The translations under genes were made by a program, and so were the position numbers. From positions 1 through 46,901 of the forward strand of contig CASFPE010000014.1 in the NCBI GenBank assembly GCA_949296575.1: DNA of 46,901 nt. The letters run 5' to 3'. Below, in pieces: positions 8,119 through 16,057 of the stretch. Numbering within the stretch: position 1 is the first letter of the stretch; the number at the start of each line of letters is the position of its first letter. A model generated the notes under the pieces. It did not search any database. It saw only the letters and a list, made by a program, of their open reading frames with translations, and was not told the origin of the DNA. Source of the stretch: an uncultured Bacteroides sp. GTDB lineage: Bacteria; Bacteroidota; Bacteroidia; Bacteroidales; Bacteroidaceae.

Positions 8119-8877
8119 ATGGACACTCACTCAAATTTGCAACCGCCATTCACGTTGGCTTATATCCCTGAGACATCATCCACCATCAGTTACTTGAAAA
8201 GTTTGCACCAAACTGGAAATGCTCACGAATACACCGTGGCCGCCACCGACTACCAAACTGCCGGAAGAGGGCAAAGGGGCAACACATGGGAGGCAGAGAG
8301 GGGGAAAAACCTATTGTTCAGCCTGCTATTGGAACCTGCATTCTTGGCTGCGAACAAACAATTCCTCCTTTCGCAAGCCGTGTCCCTCGCCATAAAAGAA
8401 GAACTGGAACACTACGCCAACGGCTTCAGCATCAAATGGCCCAACGATATCTATTGGAGAGAGAAAAAGATATGCGGCATGCTGATAGAACACGATTTGC
8501 AAGGCAACCATCTGCAACTTACCAGCGCAGGAATCGGCATCAACGTGAACCAAATCCGGTTCAGCCCCGGACTGCCAAACCCCGTGTCCCTGTCGCAAAT
8601 CACAGGGAAAGCACACGACCGCCTGCCATTGCTGCAAGCCATCCTCGACCGCTTGCTCAAATACTACCGGATGCTGCAAGGAGGCGACATCGCACGCATC
8701 ACGGGAAGGTATGAGGAAGCCTTGTTCCGAAAGGGCATCATGGCACCCTTCGCCGACGGCCAAGGCACGTTCATGGGGCAAATCACCGGCGTGCGGCCCA
8801 ACGGGATGCTTGCCGTGAAGGACAGCACAGGCAAAGAACGCCTCTATGCCTTCAAGGAAGTCAGCTACGTGCTATGA
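8119..8877 (+). CDS. birA: Biotin--[acetyl-CoA-carboxylase] ligase
   Basis: This 252-residue biotin protein ligase activates biotin with ATP and transfers it to the carrier lysine of biotin-dependent carboxylases. The biotinyl-AMP loop G49-R-G-Q-R-G54, the K106-W-P-N-D110 motif and the K117-I-C-G-M-L-I-E124 motif are all present. There is no N-terminal helix-turn-helix, so it is the monofunctional class and should not repress biotin genes. The ATG at 8119 is preferred to an in-frame TTG two codons upstream. It follows yraN closely and is probably cotranscribed. Confidence 0.93.
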   Translation: MDTHSNLQPPFTLAYIPETSSTISYLKSLHQTGNAHEYTVAATDYQTAGRGQRGNTWEAERGKNLLFSLLLEPAFLAANKQFLLSQAVSLAIKEELEHYANGFSIKWPNDIYWREKKICGMLIEHDLQGNHLQLTSAGIGINVNQIRFSPGLPNPVSLSQITGKAHDRLPLLQAILDRLLKYYRMLQGGDIARITGRYEEALFRKGIMAPFADGQGTFMGQITGVRPNGMLAVKDSTGKERLYAFKEVSYVL

Positions 8878-8927
8878 TGCAAAAGGAGGACAAAACAGCC
8901 CTCTTTGCAGAATATTTCCCCCAATCG

Positions 8928-8959
8928 TTTCGTATTCCTGAACGTTTTTCGTATGTTTG
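8928..8959 (+). promoter_or_regulatory. Putative pyrH-frr promoter
   Basis: TTTC (8928-8931), 20 bases, TATGTTTG (8952-8959), about 25 bases before the pyrH ATG. The -7 element is consensus; the -33 element has one mismatch. Confidence 0.5.
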
Positions 8960-8984
8960 CAGATATTAATCACATACATACCTT

Positions 8985-9695
8985 ATGAATAAATACAAAC
9001 GGATTCTTTTGAAGCTAAGCGGCGAAAGCCTGAAAGGAGACCAGCCCGGCATCTTCGACGACCGGCGGTTGGTGCAATACGCCGAGCAAATCAAAGAAAT
9101 ACACAGCATGGGCGTGCAAGTGGGCATCGTCATCGGAGGCGGCAACATATTCCGTGGCTTGAAAGGAGCCATGAAAGGCTTTGACCGCGTGAAGGGCGAC
9201 CAGATGGGCATGCTGGCCACCGTCATCAACAGCCTGGCACTCAGTTCCGCGCTCACTGCAGCGGGCGTGAAGGCACGGGTGCTGACCGCCGTGCGCATGG
9301 AGCCCATCGGCGAATTCTACAACAAATGGCGAGCCATCGAGTGCCTGGAGGCAGGCGAAGTGGTCATCATGTCGGCAGGAACCGGGAACCCCTTCTTCAC
9401 CACCGACACCGGCTCCAGCCTGCGAGGCATCGAGACCGAAGCCGACATCATGCTGAAAGGCACCCGCGTGGACGGCATTTACACCGCCGACCCTGAGAAA
9501 GACCCCACCGCCACCAGGTTCGCCGACATCACCTACGACGAAGTGCTGCGGCGGGGGCTGAAGGTGATGGACCTCACCGCCACCTGCATGTGCAAGGAAA
9601 ACAACCTCCCCATCATCGTGTTCGACATGGACACGCCGGGCAACCTCCGGAAGGTCATCGAAGGGGAGGACATCGGCACCATTGTGCATAACTGA
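8985..9695 (+). CDS. pyrH: UMP kinase
   Basis: This 236-residue bacterial UMP kinase of the amino-acid-kinase fold phosphorylates UMP to UDP in pyrimidine nucleotide synthesis. Diagnostic segments are KRILLKLSGESL at the start, the GIVIGGGNIFRG phosphate-binding loop, GTGNPFFTTDT and the VDGIYTADPEKDP loop. The pair pyrH-frr is a very common bacterial gene order and is seen here with 42 bases between the genes. From here to about 14.8 kb the sequence is clearly richer in G+C than the flanks, mostly at third codon positions. Confidence 0.97.
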   Translation: MNKYKRILLKLSGESLKGDQPGIFDDRRLVQYAEQIKEIHSMGVQVGIVIGGGNIFRGLKGAMKGFDRVKGDQMGMLATVINSLALSSALTAAGVKARVLTAVRMEPIGEFYNKWRAIECLEAGEVVIMSAGTGNPFFTTDTGSSLRGIETEADIMLKGTRVDGIYTADPEKDPTATRFADITYDEVLRRGLKVMDLTATCMCKENNLPIIVFDMDTPGNLRKVIEGEDIGTIVHN

Positions 9696-9737
9696 CATCT
9701 CATGCAATCAATAACCAACCATTAATACCTAAACAAT

Positions 9738-10298
9738 ATGACAGACGTTAAAGCATGCATCAGCGAAGCTGAAGAAAAAATGGACATGGCCATCATGTAC
9801 CTTGAAGAAGCATTGGCGCACATCCGCGCCGGGAAAGCAGACATCCGCCTGCTCGACGGCATCCGCGTGGACTCCTACGGCAGCATGGTGCCGCTCAACA
9901 ACGTGGCCGCCGTGACCACCCCCGACCCCCGCACCATCGCCGTCAAGCCGTGGGACAAGAGCATGTTCCGCATCATCGAGAAAGCCATCATCGACTCCGA
10001 CCTCGGCATCACGCCGGAGAACAACGGCGAAATCATCCGCATCGGCATACCCCCCCTCACCGAGGAACGCCGCAAGCAGCTGGCCAAGCAATGCAAGGGC
10101 GAGGGCGAGAACGCCAAGGTGAGCGTGCGAAACGCACGGCGCGACGGCATCGACGCCTTGAAGAAGGCCGTGAAGGAAGGGCTGCCTGAAGACGCGCAGA
10201 AGGACGGCGAAGACAAGCTCCAGAAGCTGCACGACAAGTACATCAAGAAAATCGACGAACTGCTGGCCGCCAAGGACAAGGAAATCATGACCGTATAA
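9738..10298 (+). CDS. frr: Ribosome recycling factor
   Basis: The 186-residue product has the usual length for RRF, which with EF-G splits post-termination ribosomes. Recognisable segments are [38 protein letters not shown] and [18 protein letters not shown]. The long helices that form the three-helix bundle are rich in Lys and Glu at both ends of the protein. It follows pyrH and precedes rsgA by 85 bases, so three genes for nucleotide supply and ribosome function lie together. Confidence 0.97.
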   Translation: MTDVKACISEAEEKMDMAIMYLEEALAHIRAGKADIRLLDGIRVDSYGSMVPLNNVAAVTTPDPRTIAVKPWDKSMFRIIEKAIIDSDLGITPENNGEIIRIGIPPLTEERRKQLAKQCKGEGENAKVSVRNARRDGIDALKKAVKEGLPEDAQKDGEDKLQKLHDKYIKKIDELLAAKDKEIMTV

Positions 10299-10383
10299 AC
10301 ATCCCCCTGCGGGCTGCAAGCCGGAAGCCTGCCCAACAGGCCACGGGAGGCAGCCCGCAACCCATCCCCTGCAACCGAGACGC

Positions 10384-11316
10384 ATGAAAGGATTAGTCAT
10401 CAGGAACACCGGCAGCTGGTACCTCGTCAGGACCGGCGACGGGCGAGAGATAGAGTGCAAGGTGAAAGGCAGCTTCCGCCTGAAAGGCATACGAAGCACC
10501 AACCCCGTGGCCGTGGGCGACTACGTGCAAATCAGCCTCAACACGGAAGGCACGGGATTCATCACCGGCATCGAGGACCGCCGCAACTACATCATCCGCC
10601 GCGCATCCAACCTCTCGAAGCAATCCCACATACTGGCCGCCAACCTCGACCAGTGCCTGCTCATCGCCACCGTCAACTACCCGGAAACGTCCACCACCTT
10701 CATCGACCGCTTCCTCGCCACCGCCGAGGCATACCGCATCCCCGTGTGCCTCGTGTTCAACAAGACGGACCTCTACGACGAGGCCGACCGCCGGGCGCTC
10801 CACGCGCTCGCCGCCCTTTACGCCGCCGCAGACTACCCCTGCATCGCCGTGTCGGCACAGACGGGCGACGGCATCCCCGCCCTTGCCGGGATGTTGGAGG
10901 GGCGCACCACCCTGCTGGCAGGCAACTCCGGCGTGGGGAAGTCGAGCCTCATCAACGCCCTGCTGCCCGGCGCCAACCTGCGCACCGGGGCCATCTCCGC
11001 CTACCACAACAAGGGCATGCACACCACCACCTTTTCCGAGATGCTCCCCCTGCCGCAAGGCGGCTACCTCATCGACACGCCGGGCATCAAGGGGTTCGGC
11101 ACGTTCGACATGGAGGCGGAAGAAGTGGGCCACTACTTCCGCGAGATATTCGCCGCCTCCCGCGAATGCCGCTACGGCAACTGCACCCACACCCACGAGC
11201 CGGGCTGCGCCGTGCGCCAGGCCGTGGAGGAAGGGCGCATCGCCCCCTCGCGCTACGCCTCCTACCTCAACATGCTCGACGACAAGGACGAGGCCAAGTA
11301 CCGCCCCGCCTACTAA
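10384..11316 (+). CDS. rsgA: Ribosome small subunit biogenesis GTPase RsgA
   Basis: This 310-residue circularly permuted GTPase acts in late 30S maturation. It has an N-terminal OB-fold, then the GTPase motifs in permuted order: N126-K-T-D129 (G4), G180-N-S-G-V-G-K-S187 (G1) and D231-T-P-G234 (G3). A C-terminal zinc motif follows: C262-x4-C267-x-H269-x5-C275. The ATG at 10384 begins the conserved N-terminus. Coding sequence is very GC-rich; one 60-base line near 10,700 counts 65% G+C. A tandem palindrome array begins 42 bases after its stop. Confidence 0.96.
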   Translation: MKGLVIRNTGSWYLVRTGDGREIECKVKGSFRLKGIRSTNPVAVGDYVQISLNTEGTGFITGIEDRRNYIIRRASNLSKQSHILAANLDQCLLIATVNYPETSTTFIDRFLATAEAYRIPVCLVFNKTDLYDEADRRALHALAALYAAADYPCIAVSAQTGDGIPALAGMLEGRTTLLAGNSGVGKSSLINALLPGANLRTGAISAYHNKGMHTTTFSEMLPLPQGGYLIDTPGIKGFGTFDMEAEEVGHYFREIFAASRECRYGNCTHTHEPGCAVRQAVEEGRIAPSRYASYLNMLDDKDEAKYRPAY

Positions 11317-11357
11317 GCCCCGCCGCAACGGCTTCCCCACTCCCCCTCCGCCATCGT

Positions 11358-11543
11358 GGTACTCACAGTACTATAACGTGGGTACTCGCAGTACCATAAC
11401 TGTGGTACTCGCAGTACCATAACGTGGGTACTCGCAGTACCATGCTGTTGGTACTCACAGTACCATGCTGGTGGTACTCGCAGTACCATGCTGGTGGTAC
11501 TGGCAGTATCAAGCGCACGGTACTCGCAGTATCAAGCGCACGG
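11358..11543. repeat. Tandem array of 15-bp palindromes, period exactly 23 bp (8 units)
   Basis: GGTACT begins at 11358, 11381, 11404, 11427, 11450, 11473, 11496 and 11519, every 23 bp, and a ninth GG sits at 11542. The repeated part is GGTACTCGCAGTACC, a perfect 6-bp inverted repeat around CGC, with small variants (CAC or GGC centres; TATC end in units 7-8). The 8-base linkers fall into groups: ATAACGTG/ATAACTGT in units 1-3, ATGCTGTT/ATGCTGGT in units 4-6 and AAGCGCAC in units 7-8. This suggests growth by stepwise duplication. It lies between the convergent rsgA and esterase genes. Confidence 0.95.
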
Positions 11544-11738
11544 CACGCCCGGCATCCGGCGCGTGGCGCTTTCACCCCCTCCACAAGAGTCTGTGGGGCA
11601 TGTTTTCAGAGATGGCCTGACGGCCAAGGCAACCGGTTGACGAGTTGAAAAGGCAACAAGGCGGCAGCCCGGCGGGCTTCCGGACGGGCGGATGGCCGGG
11701 CAGGCCGTGTTGCAATCTATTACCAGCCGGACAGCAAA

Positions 11739-11762
11739 AGAGCCGCGATTCATCGCGGCTCT
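11739..11762 (-). terminator. Terminator of the fumarase-esterase unit
   Basis: This is an 11-bp perfect stem (11739-11749 with 11752-11762) with a two-base loop. On the minus strand it is followed by CTCTTTTGC, a short T run, as expected for a terminator of the esterase gene. It may also stop transcription coming from rsgA. Confidence 0.65.
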
Positions 11763-11797
11763 GCAATGCTTCTTGGCTCCTTAATTCTATATTCCGC

Positions 11798-11838
11798 CTA
11801 CTGCTACTAACTACCAGCTACTGGCTACTGACTACTTG
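11798..11838. repeat. Heptamer tandem repeat (CTACTRR) overlapping the esterase stop codon
   Basis: Six consecutive units begin with CTAC: CTACTG, CTACTAA, CTACCAG, CTACTGG, CTACTGA and CTACTTG. The first unit is one base short. The last unit includes the stop codon (11832-11834) and final codons of the esterase gene. On the coding strand every unit contains TAG, so gain or loss of units would not remove the stop. Confidence 0.75.
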
Positions 11839-13133
11839 ACGAGGTGCTGCTTTATCCAGCGGAGCTGGTCGTGGCGCGTGTCGAACGACACCCAATGCTC
11901 GTTGACGGGCGTGATGAGGGCTTCCTTCGGGCAGCGCAGCACGTTGTACACGATGTAGCTCGTGGTGGGCGGGCAGGTGTTGTCGTTGTAGCCCCACGTC
12001 ATGTACACCGGCACGGTGATGCGGCGGGCAAAGTTCACCACGTCGTAGTACTCCAGCGTGCGGAGCTTCTCCGGCGTGTCCATCCCTTGGAACTTGGTGA
12101 ACAGATGTGGATATCCCCCGGCGCGGCCGTCCTTGTAGCCCGCCATGTCGGACAATGCGGGGTGGTTGGCCACGCAGGCGGTGACGCGCTTGTCCAGTGC
12201 TGCCGTCACCAAGGCCAACGCGCCTCCCTGGCTGCCGCCTTGGGCGATGACGTTCTTGCCGTCCCATTGGGGCAGGGTGGTGAGGTAGTCGATGGCGCGG
12301 ACGCAGGCCAGATAGACCTTCTTCATGTAGTAGGCATCGCGGTCGTCCAACCCGTTCACGAGGTAGCTGTTCTCCCCCGTGCCGAAGGCGGCGCTGATGG
12401 CGCGGTAGTCATCGGCGGAAAGGTCGGGACGGATGCCGTGTATCTCCATGTCGAAGCGGATGCATCCCTGCTCGGCATAGAAGATGGTCTTCATCGGGTT
12501 CATCGGCTTGATGCCCGCTCCGGGGGGCGAGAACACCACGGGATACTTGCCCTCGGCTTTGGGCAAGGTGAGGTAGCCGTAGACGTGCTGCCCCTCGCGG
12601 TAGCATTGCAGGCGCACCAGGTAGCAGTCCACCTTGTCGCTGGAGTATTCCTCCACGTATTCCGTCTCCACCTGCATGGGGCAACGGGCGGCCTCCTCCA
12701 TCGCCCCCTGCCAGAAGGAGTCGAAGTCCTCGGGGTCCTTCACATACGGCTCCAGCCGTTCGGGGGAGAAGCCCAGCTTGATGTGGTGGCGGTAGGTGCG
12801 CCCGTGCAGCGTGGCCTCCATGCGGCAGTCGCGGAAGCCGGGGCGGCGCATCGTCCCCACGGGTATCACAGCCTTGCCGCCGCGCAGGGTGACAGTGCCC
12901 TCCTCCTCGGCGGGGAACATCTCTTGCCCCACCTCGTAGCGCACCTCCACGCCGTCCTGCAAGATGCCGTACTCGTAGAGGCTGACGGTGACCGTGGCCT
13001 GCTCGCCCGTCTCGTAGAGCCAGTCGGCATGGTCGGGGGTGGCCACCCACAGCACGTTGCTCTGGTAGGGGTAGTTTTCTGCCCGCAGGCACAAGGCCAG
13101 CAGGCAGCTTATCATGATGGCTAATCTACGCAT
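11832..13133 (-). CDS. Secreted acetyl xylan esterase / cephalosporin-C deacetylase-like (CE7, AXE1) protein
   Basis: The product has 433 residues. The N-terminal 18 form a signal peptide (MRRLAIMISCLLALCLRA). An Ig-like N-terminal part of about 100 residues precedes an alpha/beta-hydrolase domain of the AXE1 type. The nucleophile serine is S301 in GGSQGG. Likely partners are the Asp in GYNDNTCPP and the His in VNEHW near the C-terminus. The family removes acetyl groups from xylan or small acetylated sugars. Export suggests action on dietary polysaccharide in the periplasm. It starts 16 bases after the fumarase stop and may share its transcript. Confidence 0.87.
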   Translation of the reverse strand: MRRLAIMISCLLALCLRAENYPYQSNVLWVATPDHADWLYETGEQATVTVSLYEYGILQDGVEVRYEVGQEMFPAEEEGTVTLRGGKAVIPVGTMRRPGFRDCRMEATLHGRTYRHHIKLGFSPERLEPYVKDPEDFDSFWQGAMEEAARCPMQVETEYVEEYSSDKVDCYLVRLQCYREGQHVYGYLTLPKAEGKYPVVFSPPGAGIKPMNPMKTIFYAEQGCIRFDMEIHGIRPDLSADDYRAISAAFGTGENSYLVNGLDDRDAYYMKKVYLACVRAIDYLTTLPQWDGKNVIAQGGSQGGALALVTAALDKRVTACVANHPALSDMAGYKDGRAGGYPHLFTKFQGMDTPEKLRTLEYYDVVNFARRITVPVYMTWGYNDNTCPPTTSYIVYNVLRCPKEALITPVNEHWVSFDTRHDQLRWIKQHLVK

Positions 13134-13148
13134 CGTTCCGTCCTCCCC

Positions 13149-14783
13149 TTATTTGCACGGCCACGGCTTGATTTGCTTGAAGAAGTCGTTGCCCTTGTCG
13201 TCCACAAGGATGAAGGCGGGGAAGTCCTGCACCTCTATCTTCCAGATGGCCTCCATGCCCAGTTCGGGATACTCCACGCACTCGATGCTCTTGATGTTGT
13301 TCTGCGCGAGGATGGCGGCAGGGCCTCCGATGGAGCCAAGGTAGAAGCCGCCGTGCTTCTTGCAAGCGTCGGTCACGGCCTGGCTGCGGTTGCCCTTGGC
13401 CAGCATCACCATGCTGCCGCCGTGGCTTTGGAAGAGGTCCACGTAAGGGTCCATGCGCCCGGCGGTGGTGGGACCCATGGAGCCGCACGCCATGCCCGCC
13501 GGTGTCTTGGCCGGCCCGGCGTAGTAGATGGGGTGGTCCTTGATGTATTGCGGGAGTTCCTCGCCCCGGTCGAGCCGCTCTTTCAGCTTGGCGTGGGCGA
13601 TGTCGCGGCCCACGATGATGGTGCCGTTCAGCGACAGGCGGGTGGCCACAGGGTATTTGGAGAGTTCCTCCAGTATCTCCGGCATGGGGCGGTTCAGGTC
13701 GATGCGCACGGCGTCGCCCTCGCCTGCCTGGCGAAGTTCTTCGGGGATGAGGCGGCCGGGGTTGTCATCGAGCTTTTCTATCCAGATGCCTTCGCGGTTG
13801 ATTTTGCATTTGATGTTGCGGTCGGCCGAGCAGCTCACGCCCAATCCCACCGGGCAGGATGCCCCGTGGCGCGGCAGGCGGATGATGCGCACGTCGTGGG
13901 CAAAGTATTTCCCGCCGAACTGTGCGCCAAGCCCGATGCGGTGGGCTTCGTCAAGCACTTTCTTCTCTAACTCCACGTCGCGGAAAGCACGGCCTCCTTC
14001 ATTGCCCGTGGTGGGCAGGTTGTCGTAGTAGTGGGTGGAGGCGAGCTTCACGGTGAGGAGGTTCTTCTCTGCCGACGTGCCGCCGATGACGAAGGCGATA
14101 TGGTAAGGCGGGCAGGCCGCTGTCCCCAGGGTTTTCATCTTCTCCACCAAGAAGGGAACGAGCGTCTCCGGGTTCAGGATGGCTTTCGTTTCCTGGTACA
14201 GGTAGGTTTTGTTGGCCGAGCCGCCGCCCTTTGTCACGCAGAGGAAGCGGTACTCCATGCCCTCCGTGGCCTCGATATCAATCTGTGCCGGCAGGTTGCA
14301 GCGGGTGTTCACCTCCTCATACATGCTGAGGGGCGCATTCTGCGAATAGCGCAGGTTCTCCTCCGTGTAGGTCTTGTAAACGCCCAAAGAGAGGGCTTCC
14401 TCGTCGCAATAGCCGGTCCATACCTGTTGCCCTTTCTCGCCATGCACGATGGCCGTGCCGGTGTCCTGGCAGAAAGGCAGCTTGCCCTTGGCAGCCACTT
14501 CGGCGTTGCGCAGGAAAGTGAGCGCCACGTACTTGTCGTTCGCGCTGGCCTCCGGGTCGGAAAGAATCTTTGCCACTTGCTCGTTGTGCGCCGGGCGCAA
14601 CATGAACGACACGTCGCGGAAAGCGGCGTTGGCCATGGCCGTCAAGCCTTCCTTGGCTACTTTCAATATCGGTTTCCCTTCAAACTCGCCCACGGACACG
14701 TAGTCCTTCGTGAGCAGATAATACTCGGTATCATCCTTGCCCATCTCAAACATGGGCTGGTACTTGAACTCTGGTGTTGCCAT
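13149..14783 (-). CDS. Class I (iron-sulfur) fumarate hydratase
   Basis: The 544-residue single-chain class I fumarase interconverts fumarate and malate. The N-terminal alpha domain contains the [12 protein letters not shown] segment with a likely cluster cysteine. Further cysteines lie in [11 protein letters not shown] and [10 protein letters not shown], consistent with a 4Fe-4S ligand set. The C-terminal beta domain contains [20 protein letters not shown]. In gut Bacteroidetes this step belongs to the reductive branch that makes succinate. The start codon has a TAACTTTG promoter element about 40 bases upstream and a palindrome array beyond that. Confidence 0.93.
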   Translation of the reverse strand: MATPEFKYQPMFEMGKDDTEYYLLTKDYVSVGEFEGKPILKVAKEGLTAMANAAFRDVSFMLRPAHNEQVAKILSDPEASANDKYVALTFLRNAEVAAKGKLPFCQDTGTAIVHGEKGQQVWTGYCDEEALSLGVYKTYTEENLRYSQNAPLSMYEEVNTRCNLPAQIDIEATEGMEYRFLCVTKGGGSANKTYLYQETKAILNPETLVPFLVEKMKTLGTAACPPYHIAFVIGGTSAEKNLLTVKLASTHYYDNLPTTGNEGGRAFRDVELEKKVLDEAHRIGLGAQFGGKYFAHDVRIIRLPRHGASCPVGLGVSCSADRNIKCKINREGIWIEKLDDNPGRLIPEELRQAGEGDAVRIDLNRPMPEILEELSKYPVATRLSLNGTIIVGRDIAHAKLKERLDRGEELPQYIKDHPIYYAGPAKTPAGMACGSMGPTTAGRMDPYVDLFQSHGGSMVMLAKGNRSQAVTDACKKHGGFYLGSIGGPAAILAQNNIKSIECVEYPELGMEAIWKIEVQDFPAFILVDDKGNDFFKQIKPWPCK

Positions 14784-14823
14784 AATGGTGTTCTCCTTCT
14801 TTATAATCGGTTAGTTAGCGGCA

Positions 14824-14831
14824 CAAAGTTA
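14824..14831 (-). promoter_or_regulatory. Putative fumarase promoter -7 element
   Basis: On the minus strand TAACTTTG fits TAnnTTTG and lies 40 bases upstream of the fumarase ATG. I see no matching TTTG at the usual distance. The palindrome array at 14889-14963 lies 58 to 132 bases upstream of this element. Confidence 0.35.
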
Positions 14832-14888
14832 GCACAATTATCGAAATCTTTCCGTAATCACGCGGGTTTATCTTCCAGTATGCCCGCA

Positions 14889-14963
14889 TAAACTGCGAGT
14901 TTACCACAGTAAACTGAGAGTTTATCAGCATAAGCTGGGAGTTTATCAAGGCAAACTGAAAGC
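14889..14963. repeat. Second tandem palindrome array, period exactly 21 bp (about 4 units)
   Basis: Units begin at 14889 (TAAACTGCGAGTTTA), 14910 (TAAACTGAGAGTTTA), 14931 (TAAGCTGGGAGTTTA) and 14952 (CAAACTGAAAGC, degenerate). Each is a 15-bp inverted repeat and they are separated by 6-base linkers. The central ACTGCGAGT is the reverse complement of the ACTCGCAGT centre of the 23-bp array at 11358-11543. The array lies between the argF' terminator and the fumarase promoter, so neither gene is expected to transcribe it. Confidence 0.9.
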
Positions 14964-15017
14964 ATCGCGCTGGCGTCCTCCTTCCCCTTCCTGCACCAAG
15001 CCGGAATCTTGCCGCCA

Positions 15018-15053
15018 TAAAAAAGAAAACCCCGCCCGGAAATCCGGACGGGG
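15018..15053 (-). terminator. Terminator of the proB-proA-argF' unit
   Basis: This is an 11-bp stem with one mismatch (15030-15040 with 15043-15053). On the minus strand it is followed by TTTTCTTTTTTATGG. It begins 14 bases after the argF' stop codon. Confidence 0.85.
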
Positions 15054-15067
15054 CATGCAATCGCCGT

Positions 15068-16027
15068 TTATCCTTTCAAGCCTTCCAGCAACCGCTTCAG
15101 CACGACGGTGGCCGAAATCTCGCGGTTGGCCGCCTCAGGGATGACGATGGAGCGCGGCCCCTCAATGACTTCATCGGCAACAATCATATTGCGGCGCACA
15201 GGCAGGCAATGCATGAAATAAGCATTGTTGGTGACGGACATTTGGCGGCTATCCACCGTCCACGAGCGGTCACGGCTCAATATCTGCCCGTAATTGTCGC
15301 CCATGTAAGCTGCCCAGTTCTTGGCGTAAATGAAATCCGCCCCCTCAAAAGCTTTCATCTGGTCATATTCCACTTTGGCATCGCCCACGAAACGGGGGTC
15401 AAGTTCATAACCTCTGGGATGCGTAATAACAAACTCATAGTCTGTGGCGTTCATCCATTCTGCGAAAGAGTTCGGCACAGCCTGAGGCAACGGACGTGGA
15501 TGGGGCGCCCACGTCATGACCACTTTAGGACGTGGTTTTGTTTTGTATTCCTCAATCGTGATGAGGTCTGCAAAGCTCTGCAAGGGATGGCGCGTGGCCG
15601 CCTCCATGGAAAAGACCGGTTTCCCGGAATAACGGATAAATTGATTCAAAATGGTCTCGTTGTAATCATAATCCCTGCTTTCGAAACGGGCAAAAGAGCG
15701 TACCCCGATGATGTCGCAATAACAGCCCATCACCGGAATAGCTTCCAACAAATGTTCTGGCTTGTCGCCGTCCATGACCACGCCGCGTTCCGTCTCCAGC
15801 TTCCAAGCCCCTTGGTTGATATCCAACACAATAACGTTCATTCCCAAATTGTAGGCAGCCTTCTGCGTACTCAGCCGTGTCCTCAAACTGGAATTAAAGA
15901 ATATCATCAACAAGGTCTTGTTCCGCCCTAACTCCACATATTTGAAGCGGTCTTTCTTCATCTCCATAGCCTCATCCACGGCTGCTTTCAAATCGCCTAT
16001 GTCCCTGACACTGATAAATTGTTTCAT
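15068..16027 (-). CDS. argF': N-succinylornithine carbamoyltransferase
   Basis: The 319-residue transcarbamylase adds a carbamoyl group to an N-acylated ornithine in arginine synthesis. Carbamoyl-phosphate binding residues lie in S46-S-L-R-T50-R-L-S. A proline at residue 90 (DGDKP90EH) is the position known to set the substrate. In the Bacteroides fragilis enzyme Pro90 gives succinylornithine specificity, while glutamate there gives acetylornithine. The HCLPVRR motif follows. The start at 16027 gives the family length; a longer frame adds six residues. The gene is last in the DUF2007-proB-proA-argF' unit. Confidence 0.94.
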   Translation of the reverse strand: MKQFISVRDIGDLKAAVDEAMEMKKDRFKYVELGRNKTLLMIFFNSSLRTRLSTQKAAYNLGMNVIVLDINQGAWKLETERGVVMDGDKPEHLLEAIPVMGCYCDIIGVRSFARFESRDYDYNETILNQFIRYSGKPVFSMEAATRHPLQSFADLITIEEYKTKPRPKVVMTWAPHPRPLPQAVPNSFAEWMNATDYEFVITHPRGYELDPRFVGDAKVEYDQMKAFEGADFIYAKNWAAYMGDNYGQILSRDRSWTVDSRQMSVTNNAYFMHCLPVRRNMIVADEVIEGPRSIVIPEAANREISATVVLKRLLEGLKG

Positions 16028-16057
16028 GCTCACTCTATTAATCATTAATATTGTTTA

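Noticed and set aside
10393..11422. Long open frames in other frames and on the opposite strand of rsgA
   Set aside because: They come from the high G+C at third codon positions; they show low-complexity Pro/Arg/His- or Gly/Val-rich sequence and no conserved motif, while the rsgA frame has all family motifs.
11358..11543. CRISPR array
   Set aside because: The repeat is 15 bp and the linkers are 8 bp and partly identical between units, far below CRISPR repeat and spacer lengths, and no cas gene is near.
11844..13124. 426-residue open frame opposite the acetyl xylan esterase
   Set aside because: It is His/Val/Ala-rich antisense sequence without domains in a GC-rich gene; the esterase has a signal peptide and a catalytic serine motif.
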